This document shows, in pieces, positions 31,461 to 39,548 of a stretch of 64,000 nucleotides of DNA; the stretch's first letter is position 1; each line of letters starts with the position of its first letter. Source of the DNA: CAZNXJ01 sp964577115 (lineage in GTDB: Bacteria; Planctomycetota; Planctomycetia; Pirellulales; Pirellulaceae); NCBI GenBank assembly GCA_964577115.1, contig CAZNXJ010000001.1, positions 248,001-312,000 on the forward strand. The letters are read 5' to 3'. A program made the translations under genes and the position numbers. A model generated the notes under the pieces. It saw only the letters and a list, made by a program, of their open reading frames with translations, was not told the origin of the DNA and made no database searches.

Positions 31461-33731
31461 ATGCCGCGTAATGTCGCTCTGATTCTGCTGCCTTGCTTGC
31501 TCGTCTTCGCTGCCGTCACGCCCCTCGCGGCCCAGCCCACGGTGCCGGCGGATCACGCGGAGCGCATGAAAGAAGGGCTGAAGTTGTTTCGCGAAAAAGT
31601 GCGCCCGGTGCTCGTGCAGCACTGTTTGGAATGCCACGGAGGCGAGACGACCAAGGCCGATTTCAGTCTGGCAACGCGCGAGGCACTACTGGAAAGCGGC
31701 ATGGTGGGCGACAGTGCCGAGGCCAGTCATATGTTTGCGGTGATCACGCATGCCGTCGAACCGCACATGCCGCAGAACGGCGGCAAGCTGCCGGATGAGG
31801 CCCTTCAAGACATCGAGCGTTGGTTGGACCTCGGAGCCCCCTATGATCGGCCGCTCGTTGCGACTGATCAGCCGGCCGCTAACGGTGGTGGGCCAAGCGA
31901 GACCGAGCGAAACTTCTGGGCATTTCGGCCGCTGACCCCGACCTCGCCACCTGGCGTGCAAGATGCGGCCTGGGGGCGGACGCCCATCGATCGCTTCATT
32001 CTCGCGAAGCTGGAAGAACATCAGCTGCGTCCCAATCCCCCGGCGGATCGGCGCGTGCTGATTCGGCGAGCGTATTTCGACCTGATAGGTCTTCCTCCGA
32101 CACCGGAAGAGGTCGAACAGTTCGTAAACGATCCGGACCCCGCGGCGTACGAGAAGCTCGTTGATCGGCTGCTCGAATCACCGCATTACGGCGAGCGCTG
32201 GGCGCGGCACTGGATGGATGTGGCGCGCTTTGCCGAGTCGCATGGATACGAGCAGGACTACGATCGGCCCCATGCGTATCACTACCGCGATTTCCTCATT
32301 CAGGCGCTCAATGACGACCTGCCTTACGACACATTCGTGCAGTGGCAAATTGCGGGCGACGAGCTGGCGCCCGAGAACCCGCTGGCGATGATGGCGACGG
32401 GGTTCCTCGGCGCTGGTGCTTTTCCCACGCAGTTGACGGAGGCCGAGTTCGAGTCGGCACGCTACGACGAGCTGGACGACATGGTGGGAACGCTTGGTAC
32501 TGCTGTGCTTGGCTTGTCCATCGGCTGCGCTCGCTGTCACGATCACAAGTTCGATCCGATCTCGTCCGTCGAATACTACCGGTTGGCGAGCATCTTCACG
32601 ACGACGATCCGGAGCGAAATCGAAATGGATATCGCGCCGGGACCCGAGGAACAGCTGGCGACCGTGCAGGTGACGAGCGAAGGTTACCCGCACATGAAGC
32701 ACCACGCCGACGATCGTGGGTTTCCGCACTTTTATCCCGAGACGTACGTGCTGGCGCGCGGCGACGTGCATCAAAAGCAGGAGGTGGCGACGCCTGGTTA
32801 TCTGTCGGTGCTGATGCGGCCGGGCACGGATGTCTCGACGTGGGCGAAAACTCGGCCGGACGGCTGGGAAAGAACACGCTTCACACGCGCGGGGCTAGCC
32901 GACTGGATCACCGACGTGCCGCGCGGCGCGGGGGCTCTGACGGCACGCGTGATGGTCAATCGCCTATGGCATCATCATTTTGGCCGAGGCATTGTCGCGA
33001 CGCCCAGCGATTTCGGATTCCAAGGCGAACGGCCAACCCACCCGGAACTGCTGGAGTGGCTGGCCGTCGACTTCGTCCAGCACGGCTGGAAGCTGAAGCG
33101 CCTGCACAAGCTGATCATGACCAGCGCCGTGTACATGCAGAACGGCGCGTTTGATGAAGATCGCGCAACTGTCGATCGCGAAAACCATTTGCTGTGGCGG
33201 CGCCCGCCGCGGCGGCTTGAAGCCGAAGCGATACGCGATGCCATGCTGCACGTGTCGGGATTGCTCGACACGACGATGTATGGTCCAGGGACGCTCGACG
33301 AATCGATGCGGCGGCGAAGCGTTTACTTCTTTATAAAACGCAGTCAGCTCATCCCGATGATGATGTTGTTCGATTGGCCCGAGCACCTCGTGGGTATCGG
33401 CCAGCGCGCGACGACGACGATCGCACCGCAGGCGCTTATGTTCATGAACAGCCCGCAGGCACGCGTGTATGCCGAGGGGCTGGCGAAGCGTTTACCAGCT
33501 GAACCGCAGGAGGGCATTGCGCGAGCCTACGAGTTGGCTCTTGGGCGAGCGCCCACGAGCGACGAACAGGCGAGGGCGGCGGAGTTCATCGAGCAGCAGC
33601 AGCGGGCCTATGCGGCAGCAGCGACGGCGGCCGACGGAACGGTCGTGGATCCTGACCGAGCTCGCCACCTGGCCTGGACCGATTTCTGCCAGGTGCTGAT
33701 GGGTATGAATGAATTCGTGTACGTACCGTAG
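31461..33731 (+). CDS. Secreted PSCyt1/DUF1549/DUF1553 cytochrome-like protein, minimal form
   Basis: The product has 756 residues, the shortest of the four in this window because it has no accessory module. A signal peptide (about 1-24, VFAAVTPLAAQ) is followed by PSCyt1 with CLECH (55-59), DUF1549 (about 170-385) with FDLIGLPPTPEEV, GERWARHWMDVARFAESHGY and CARCH (356-360), a short linker containing HADDRGFPHFYPETYVLARG, and DUF1553 (about 480-750) with MVNRLWHHHFGRG. It ends with the usual MGMNEFVYVP. The linker keeps the motif that leads into DUF1553. Its stop is 61 bp before the partner DUF1501 gene. It is probably a c-type haem protein outside the cytoplasm; the substrate is unknown. 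Confidence 0.9.
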   Translation: MPRNVALILLPCLLVFAAVTPLAAQPTVPADHAERMKEGLKLFREKVRPVLVQHCLECHGGETTKADFSLATREALLESGMVGDSAEASHMFAVITHAVEPHMPQNGGKLPDEALQDIERWLDLGAPYDRPLVATDQPAANGGGPSETERNFWAFRPLTPTSPPGVQDAAWGRTPIDRFILAKLEEHQLRPNPPADRRVLIRRAYFDLIGLPPTPEEVEQFVNDPDPAAYEKLVDRLLESPHYGERWARHWMDVARFAESHGYEQDYDRPHAYHYRDFLIQALNDDLPYDTFVQWQIAGDELAPENPLAMMATGFLGAGAFPTQLTEAEFESARYDELDDMVGTLGTAVLGLSIGCARCHDHKFDPISSVEYYRLASIFTTTIRSEIEMDIAPGPEEQLATVQVTSEGYPHMKHHADDRGFPHFYPETYVLARGDVHQKQEVATPGYLSVLMRPGTDVSTWAKTRPDGWERTRFTRAGLADWITDVPRGAGALTARVMVNRLWHHHFGRGIVATPSDFGFQGERPTHPELLEWLAVDFVQHGWKLKRLHKLIMTSAVYMQNGAFDEDRATVDRENHLLWRRPPRRLEAEAIRDAMLHVSGLLDTTMYGPGTLDESMRRRSVYFFIKRSQLIPMMMLFDWPEHLVGIGQRATTTIAPQALMFMNSPQARVYAEGLAKRLPAEPQEGIARAYELALGRAPTSDEQARAAEFIEQQQRAYAAAATAADGTVVDPDRARHLAWTDFCQVLMGMNEFVYVP

Positions 33732-33792
33732 TGGCGGACGAGACGCGGCGACGTCCCGAAGACGAGCATTAGCGAACAGCGAGCTTAGATTC

Positions 33793-35265
33793 ATGATGAG
33801 TTGGACACCGGTTTCACGACGGCAGTGGCTGCGGCAGGCGGGCTGCGGCTTCGGCGTATTGGGATTGGCCGGAGTGCTGGCCGACGACGGGTTGCTCGAA
33901 ACGGCTGCTGCGGCCGACAACCTGGGCGAGCGAGCGCTGGATCCGCTGGCGGTCCAGCCAACGCATTTTGCGCCGAAAGCAAAACGCGTCATCTGGCTGT
34001 TCATCAATGGTGGTCCGAGCCACGTCGATACGTGGGATTACAAGCCGGGTCTGGAAAAGTGGGACGGCAAGTCGATTCGCGAGTTCGACCCGGAGTTCAA
34101 GAACACGACGGGCTTTTTCAAGGATGCAGTCGGCGCGCTAATGAAGAGCCCGTTCAAATTCACGCCGCGCGGCCAGTGCGGCAAGATGGTCTCGTCGATC
34201 TTCCCGCACCTGGGTGAACATGTCGACAAGATGGCGTTCATCCACTCGGGGTTCAGCGAATCGAACAACCATTCGCCCGCCTTGTTCATGATGAACACCG
34301 GGATGCCGCGCATGGGCTTTCCCTGTGTCGGTTCGTGGGTGACCTACGGTCTGGGAAGCGAGAGCCGCAATCTGCCGGGGTTTGTCGTGATGAGCGACCC
34401 GAAGGGGCGTGGGCTTCCGAAGGGACATGCGGCCAACTGGAGCGCAGGTTTTCTTCCCGGCGTCTACCAGGGAACGCACCTCCGCCCCGAGGGCGCGCCC
34501 ATCGATAACCTGACGCGGCCTCCGGAAATGACCAAAGAGACTCAGCGCGCGCAGCTCGATCTGCTCAAGGTGCTGAACACGGCTCATAGCGAGCAGTTTG
34601 CGGCGGACGGCGAACTGTCAGCGCGGATCGAGAGCTTCGAGCTCGCTTATCGCATGCAGATCGCGGCACCCGAGGCCATCGACATCGAAAGCGAAACTGC
34701 CGCGACGCACGCGATGTACGGCATCGGTAATCCCGAGTGCGATCATTTCGCTCGGCAATGCCTCATCGCTCGCCGCCTGGTCGAGCGCGGGGTGCGCTTT
34801 GTGCAGATCTATTCGGGCGGCATGGAAAACCAGCGCTCGTGGGACGGGCACATCGATATCCAGGGTAACCATTCGCAGTTTGCCGCCGAAACGGAACAGC
34901 CCACGGCGGCGCTGCTGGCTGATCTCGAGCAGCGCGGGCTGCTCGACGAGACGCTGGTCATCTGGTGCGGCGAGTTCGGACGCTTGCCGATTGCTCAGGT
35001 CGGCGAAAAACCCGGACGGGACCACAATCCGCACTGCTTCTCGGCCTGGCTGGCCGGTGGCGGCGTGAAGGGTGGCGTCTCGTACGGCGAATCAGACGAG
35101 GTGGGCTACAAAGCGGCTGTGAATCCCGTTCACATCAACGATCTGCATGCCACGATCCTGCACCTCTTGGGTATGGATCACACGCGGCTGACCTACAAGT
35201 ACAATGGACGCCGCTTCCGCCTGACCGATGTCGGCGGTAAAGTCCTTCACGACATCCTCGCGTAG
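33793..35265 (+). CDS. DUF1501 family Tat-exported protein
   Basis: The product has 490 residues from ATG 33793 (a second ATG follows directly). The open frame reaches back into the preceding gene at 33709, but that part has no signal character. The Tat signal is VSRRQWLRQAGCGFGVLGLA. The core motif is INGGPSHVDTWDYKP (71-85); others are ERGVRFVQIYSGGMENQRSW, GEFGRLPIAQVGEKPGRDHN and AWLAGGGVKGGVSYGESDEV. It closely resembles the gene at 2202, down to the YSGG and SYGxxDE motifs, so these two are paralogs of the same subtype. It is the second gene of an operon with 31461-33731, and DUF1080 at 35404 follows 138 bp later. Confidence 0.9.
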   Translation: MMSWTPVSRRQWLRQAGCGFGVLGLAGVLADDGLLETAAAADNLGERALDPLAVQPTHFAPKAKRVIWLFINGGPSHVDTWDYKPGLEKWDGKSIREFDPEFKNTTGFFKDAVGALMKSPFKFTPRGQCGKMVSSIFPHLGEHVDKMAFIHSGFSESNNHSPALFMMNTGMPRMGFPCVGSWVTYGLGSESRNLPGFVVMSDPKGRGLPKGHAANWSAGFLPGVYQGTHLRPEGAPIDNLTRPPEMTKETQRAQLDLLKVLNTAHSEQFAADGELSARIESFELAYRMQIAAPEAIDIESETAATHAMYGIGNPECDHFARQCLIARRLVERGVRFVQIYSGGMENQRSWDGHIDIQGNHSQFAAETEQPTAALLADLEQRGLLDETLVIWCGEFGRLPIAQVGEKPGRDHNPHCFSAWLAGGGVKGGVSYGESDEVGYKAAVNPVHINDLHATILHLLGMDHTRLTYKYNGRRFRLTDVGGKVLHDILA

Positions 35266-35403
35266 CGGGTCTTCGCGGCGAACTATCGTCCGATGCGCGG
35301 CGGCACGCTCCGCGCGTTCCGCGAACGTCGGCGTGTTGCGCCACTCCCGAACGGCCCTCGCGCGACTCACCGTTTTTCATTCCTTGACTCAGGTAAACTC
35401 GAC

Positions 35404-36213
35404 ATGAAACTCACCTATGCCCTCTTAGCGGCACTTCTTTGCTTGGGACTTTCAGGATCGGTGCGCGCCGACGAGCCGATCACGCCGACGGAAGTCATCA
35501 AGCTGTTCAACGGCGAGAACCTCGAAAACTGGTACACGTGGCTCCGGGACACGAAGCTCGAGGATCCGCGCAACGTCTTCACCGTTAAAGACGGGCTGCT
35601 GCACATCTCCGGGGATGGACTCGGAGCGATCACGACGCACAAGGAATACACGAACTATCGTCTTGTGACCGAATGGAAGTGGGGCGAGCGGACCTGGGGC
35701 AACCGGAAGCAGGCCACGAAAGACTCGGGCATTCTCGTCCACGGCATCGGGCCGGACGGCGGTTACAACGGCATCTGGCTCTGCTCGATCGAGGCCCAGA
35801 TCATCGAGGGTGGCTGCGGCGATTTCATCGTCGTGGCAGGGAAGCTGGAAGACGGTTCGCCGGCGCCGCTGAGCATCACGGCGAATGTCGTGCAGGATCG
35901 GGATGGCGAGTATGTGTGGAGCCGCGAGGGCCAGCCGCGCACGTTCACCAGTGGCCGCGTTAACTGGTTCGGCCGCGATCCTGACTGGAAGGACGAGCTC
36001 GGCTTCCGTGGCAAACAGGACGTCGAGAAGCCGGACGGCGAATGGAACCGGATGGAAGTAATCTGCGACGGCGACCGCATCACCAACATCGTGAACGGCG
36101 TCGTGGTGAATGAAGCGTACAACGTCACCCCGACCGCCGGAAAGATCCAAATCCAGTCGGAACTGGCCGAGATTATTTTCCGGAAGATTGAATTGCATCC
36201 GCTCGAAAAATAA
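35404..36213 (+). CDS. DUF1080 family secreted protein, long subtype (3-keto-glycoside hydrolase-like)
   Basis: The product has 269 residues with a signal peptide (MKLTYALLAALLCLGLSGSV, cleavage near RADEP). It is a single DUF1080 jelly-roll with LFNGENLENWYTWLRDTKLE, LLHISGDGLGAITTHKEYTN, YRLVTEWKWGERTW, DSGILVHGIGPDG, IEAQIIEGGCGDFIVVAG and a closing IFRKIELHPLEK. The WYTWLRDTK and EGGCGDF motifs mark the longer subtype whose characterised relatives hydrolyse 3-keto-disaccharides. It stands after a cytochrome-like/DUF1501 pair and before a second, shorter DUF1080 gene, the two separated by a strong hairpin. It probably acts in the periplasm on a sugar first oxidised at C3. Confidence 0.9.
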   Translation: MKLTYALLAALLCLGLSGSVRADEPITPTEVIKLFNGENLENWYTWLRDTKLEDPRNVFTVKDGLLHISGDGLGAITTHKEYTNYRLVTEWKWGERTWGNRKQATKDSGILVHGIGPDGGYNGIWLCSIEAQIIEGGCGDFIVVAGKLEDGSPAPLSITANVVQDRDGEYVWSREGQPRTFTSGRVNWFGRDPDWKDELGFRGKQDVEKPDGEWNRMEVICDGDRITNIVNGVVVNEAYNVTPTAGKIQIQSELAEIIFRKIELHPLEK

Positions 36214-36223
36214 GGAACAACGT

Positions 36224-36254
36224 AGCTGGCTCGCACATCGCGTGCGAGCCAGCT
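36224..36254. terminator. 13-bp perfect hairpin between two DUF1080 genes
   Basis: AGCTGGCTCGCAC (36224-36236) pairs with GTGCGAGCCAGCT (36242-36254) around the loop ATCGC, starting 11 bp after the stop codon. The sequence CGACTTT follows, a weak U-run. It probably ends or attenuates transcription between the two genes. Confidence 0.6.
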
Positions 36255-36338
36255 CGACTTTCATGGATGATCGAGCGAATACCGCAGAGCAAACTCATCC
36301 AAAAAGAGCAAACGCATCCTAGGCGAAGGGAACAATCG

Positions 36339-36986
36339 ATGACGCGCTGGTTCTTCTCGGCATCCATCGCCTCGGTGTTCGTGATGGCGCTTAGCCTTAC
36401 GGCCCGAGCGGAAGAGAGTGACGGATGGAAAAAGTTGTTCGACGGCAAGACGCTCGACGGCTGGACGCAGCGGAATGGCACCGCCACATATCGCGTCGAG
36501 GACGGAGCGGTCGTCGGGAAGACGAGCGAGGGGAGCCCGAATTCGTTCCTCTGCACGAACAAGGAGTACGGCGACTTCGAACTGAAGTTCGAAGTGAAAG
36601 TCGACGACGCCCTGAACTCGGGTGTGCAGATCCGTTCGAAGAGTATTCCCGAACGCGATAACGGTCGGGTGCACGGGCCACAGGTCGAGATTTCGACGGA
36701 CGGGATGGCCGGCTACATCTACGGCGAGGCGCTCGGTACCGGCTGGCTGTCGGAGGACCCGCAGCCGCATGACCACTTCAAAAAGGGTGAATGGAATTCG
36801 TACGTCGTGCGGGCCGAGGGCAAGTCGATCAAGACGTGGCTCAACGGAAAGTTGATCGCCGATCTGGTGGACGAGAAGAGCGGCATGGACCGCGGTTCAA
36901 TCTGCCTTCAGGTGCATAGCATCCCCGCTGGTACGGGCCCGTACGAAGTGCGCTGGCGGAACATCGAGATCAAAGAGCTGAAGTAG
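36339..36986 (+). CDS. DUF1080 family secreted protein, short subtype
   Basis: The product has 215 residues from ATG 36339, with AAGGGAA 5 nt upstream; an earlier in-frame ATG at 36267 lies inside the leader after the hairpin. The signal peptide (SASIASVFVMALSLTARAEE) is followed by one DUF1080 domain with LFDGKTLDGWTQRNGTATYR, ALNSGVQIRSKSIPE, HGPQVEISTDGMAGYIYGEA and the final YEVRWRNIEIKEL. It shares most of these motifs with the gene at 1452 and so is its paralog, not that of the adjacent long-subtype gene. It may bind or hydrolyse 3-keto sugars. A hairpin follows immediately after the stop. Confidence 0.9.
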   Translation: MTRWFFSASIASVFVMALSLTARAEESDGWKKLFDGKTLDGWTQRNGTATYRVEDGAVVGKTSEGSPNSFLCTNKEYGDFELKFEVKVDDALNSGVQIRSKSIPERDNGRVHGPQVEISTDGMAGYIYGEALGTGWLSEDPQPHDHFKKGEWNSYVVRAEGKSIKTWLNGKLIADLVDEKSGMDRGSICLQVHSIPAGTGPYEVRWRNIEIKELK

Positions 36987-37010
36987 CCGCGGACCGCTCT
37001 GGTCACGCGG
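36987..37010. terminator. Hairpin after short DUF1080 gene
   Basis: CCGCGGACC (36987-36995) pairs with GGTC (37001-37004) plus CGCGG (37006-37010) with a single bulged A. It begins directly after the stop codon, before the SDR gene. No U-tract is present. Confidence 0.4.
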
Positions 37011-37051
37011 CAGAGCTCAACGCGCACGACGAGTTCCGGAGAACCACGGGT

Positions 37052-37822
37052 ATGGCTGCATCCCTCTTCGATCTGACGGGCAAGGTGGCGTTGGTAACCG
37101 GCGGCAGCCGCGGGTTGGGCAAAGCCATGGCCCGCGCGTTTGCCGAACATGGCGCGGACGTGATGATCTCGAGCCGCCACGAAGACGAGCTCCAGCAGGC
37201 CGTCGCCGAAATTGGCGACGGCCTTTCGCGGCGGATCGAATACCAGGTCATCGATATGACCGACCGGGAACAAGTCGACCGGCTTGCACGCACCACTGCC
37301 GAGCGGCTGGGGCCGGTCGACGTGCTGGTGAACAATGCCGGCTCGAACATTCCCGAACCGATCGACCAGGTGACGGATGAAAACTGGGATCGGATTTTGG
37401 AGCTGAATCTGACGAGCTGCATGCGTTTGACGCGGGCCGTTGTGCCGGCGATGAAGCAAAAACGCTGGGGCCGCATCATTCACATCTCCTCGGTGTTGGG
37501 CCTCGGTGGCAAAGAGGCGCGCAACGGCTACTGCGCGACCAAATCGGCCCTTATCGGGATGACGCGCGCCAGCGCCATCGACTTGGGGCCGTACAACATC
37601 ACGGTAAACTGCATCGCGCCAGGGCCGTTCCTCACGGAGCTTCCCGGCAGTTTGCTCAGTGACGAGCAGAAACAGCATTTTGCTGACCGGACGGCGCTCG
37701 GGCGCTGGGCGCAGCCCGCCGAGTTGATGGGGCCGGCGCTGTTGCTGGCCACCGAAGCCGGCAGTTATATCACCGGGACGGTGATCCTCGTCGATGGCGG
37801 AGCGCTGGCCCGCGTACTCTAG
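37052..37822 (+). CDS. SDR family NAD(P)-dependent oxidoreductase
   Basis: The product has 256 residues, the usual size of classical short-chain dehydrogenases. It shows the cofactor motif VTGGSRGLGKAMARAF near the N terminus, NNAGSN, the catalytic Ser in IIHISSVLGLGG and the YCATK active site (YxxxK), then NCIAPGPFLTEL and a closing GSYITGTVILVDGGALARVL. The basic Arg after the Gly motif suggests NADP(H). Relatives include gluconate 5-dehydrogenases and 3-oxoacyl-ACP reductases; sugar or polyol oxidation fits the neighbourhood. GGAG lies upstream of the ATG. The transporter gene follows after 39 bp and is probably cotranscribed. Confidence 0.9.
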   Translation: MAASLFDLTGKVALVTGGSRGLGKAMARAFAEHGADVMISSRHEDELQQAVAEIGDGLSRRIEYQVIDMTDREQVDRLARTTAERLGPVDVLVNNAGSNIPEPIDQVTDENWDRILELNLTSCMRLTRAVVPAMKQKRWGRIIHISSVLGLGGKEARNGYCATKSALIGMTRASAIDLGPYNITVNCIAPGPFLTELPGSLLSDEQKQHFADRTALGRWAQPAELMGPALLLATEAGSYITGTVILVDGGALARVL

Positions 37823-37861
37823 CCATCCGTCGTGTAGCGAAGGCCCGCCAATAAGAGGTCG

Positions 37862-39307
37862 ATGGGACTCATGAGCACGACGACGCCCTATGATCCGTAT
37901 GCGATGCCGACCGACGCGATCCGCGAGCCCCCAGAGAGCTTATGGCAAGCGCTTCGCAACATCGGCCCGGGTATCATTCTGGCCGGCAGTATCGTGGGGT
38001 CGGGCGAACTGATCCTCACGACGACGCTGGGCGCCGAGTTCGGCTACGTGTTCATGTGGCTGATCATCTTCAGCTGCGTCATCAAAGTTTTCGTGCAGAT
38101 TGAACTCGGCCGCTACGCAATCTCATCCGGCAAACCGACGCTCGGCGCGCTGAACGAACTGCCCGGTCCGCGCCTCGGCGCTCATTGGGCCGTCTGGTGG
38201 TGGCTTGTCATGCTGCTCTGCACGGTCTCGCAACTGGGGGCGATGACGGGCAGTGTCGGACAGGCGATCAACCTGGCTGTCCCAGAGTTTTCGCAGTTCC
38301 TGGCGCGCGTCGTTCGGCCGCTTTCGCCCGAATTGTCCGACCTGATCTACAACCGTCCTGAGTACCCGTGGGCGGTGGTCACGTGCCTGGTGGCGATTGC
38401 GCTGTTGTGGAGCGGCGGGTATCGGCGGATTGAGCTTTTGACGACGTATCTGGTGGCGAGCGTAACGCTGGCGACCGTGATCTGCGTCCTCGCGTTACCT
38501 GCAACCGACTATCCCATTCGGATGAAGGAGCTGGCGGAAGGCTTCAAGTTCATCGTGCCCTGGGTCGGTGTGGCCGCGGCGTTTGGCACGTTCGGTATCA
38601 CTGGCGTCGGTGCGTCCGAGCTGTACGCCTATCCCTATTGGTGTCTCGAAAAAGGATACGCCCGGTATGCGGGGCCGCGCGAACCGACAGACGAGTGGGC
38701 ACGGCGCGCGAGGGGCTGGATCCGTGTGATGAAGCTCGACGCGTGGTGCAGCATGCTCGTTTTCACCGTCGCGACGGTTTCGTTCTACATCATGGGAGCG
38801 GCGGTACTGCACCCGCAGAACTTAAAGCCCGAGAGCAAGGACATGATCGCTACGCTCTCGCAGATGTACATCGGACCGTTCGGGCTCTGGACACAGCTGG
38901 CGTTTCTCTTCGGCGCCGCGGCGGTGCTGTTCAAGACGCTGTATGTTTCCTGCGCAGGGCACAGCCGATTGACTGCCGACTTCCTGTCACTCGCCGGGGC
39001 GGTGAAGTACCGGGAGCCGACGCGCAGGGCGCGCTACATTCGCGGGTTTCAGGTCTTCTTCCCGATTCTCGCACTGGTGCTGTACTTCGTTTTCAAAGAG
39101 CCGCGGGCGATGGTTATTTTCGGCGGAGTCGCGCAGGCAGCGACGCTGCCGATCATCACTGGCGCAACGATTTATTTCCGCTACTACGGCACCGATCGCC
39201 GGCTCGTGGACATCGGCCTCGCCGATTTGTTCCTCTGGATCGCATTTGTCTCGATCACGCTGGTCGCCAGCTATGCCGTCTGGGATAAACTCAGTAGCGC
39301 CTTTTGA
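37862..39307 (+). CDS. Nramp-family (SLC11-like) transporter lacking canonical metal-site motifs
   Basis: The product has 481 residues from ATG 37862 (an in-frame ATG at 37871 is possible) with about 11 membrane helices. The first helix contains GPGIILAGSIVGSGELILTT: the GPG start of Nramp TM1 is kept, but the metal-binding DPGN is replaced by GSGE. In the region of TM6, where Mn/Fe transporters have the MPH motif, it reads GITGVGASELYAYPYWCLEK. Related bacterial proteins are annotated as divalent metal transporters, but substitution of both sites makes Mn/Fe transport doubtful; another cation or an organic substrate is possible. It follows an SDR gene at 39 bp and precedes an MFS gene. Confidence 0.83.
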   Translation: MGLMSTTTPYDPYAMPTDAIREPPESLWQALRNIGPGIILAGSIVGSGELILTTTLGAEFGYVFMWLIIFSCVIKVFVQIELGRYAISSGKPTLGALNELPGPRLGAHWAVWWWLVMLLCTVSQLGAMTGSVGQAINLAVPEFSQFLARVVRPLSPELSDLIYNRPEYPWAVVTCLVAIALLWSGGYRRIELLTTYLVASVTLATVICVLALPATDYPIRMKELAEGFKFIVPWVGVAAAFGTFGITGVGASELYAYPYWCLEKGYARYAGPREPTDEWARRARGWIRVMKLDAWCSMLVFTVATVSFYIMGAAVLHPQNLKPESKDMIATLSQMYIGPFGLWTQLAFLFGAAAVLFKTLYVSCAGHSRLTADFLSLAGAVKYREPTRRARYIRGFQVFFPILALVLYFVFKEPRAMVIFGGVAQAATLPIITGATIYFRYYGTDRRLVDIGLADLFLWIAFVSITLVASYAVWDKLSSAF

Positions 39308-39447
39308 TGGAAGCGCCAGCAGGGTGAGAGACGGCCGCGTCGGCTTTGCGGCGGGCGAAAAAAGGAAAGGGTGCAGGGGTCGGGTTTCAGAATTCAGGAT
39401 AGAAGCCTTCGATTCGCGCCGTGGCATCCGCAAATGACAACTTCCTG

Positions 39448-39504
39448 ACTTCCAGACTTCCAGACTCTGAACCCTCAAGCCCGAGTCCTGAACTCTGAAC
39501 CCTC
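39448..39504. repeat. Short direct repeats in the intergenic region before the MFS gene
   Basis: GACTTCCA occurs twice in tandem (39448-39455, 39456-39463), and the 12-mer CTCTGAACCCTC occurs at 39466-39477 and again at 39493-39504, with CCTGAACT between them. The segment is low in complexity and unlike flanking coding DNA. It is non-coding and has no stop-codon hairpin character. Confidence 0.6.
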
Positions 39505-39548
39505 CGCGGCAGCCGCCGCTTCCTCGCACGCTGACGTGAACCCGGCTG

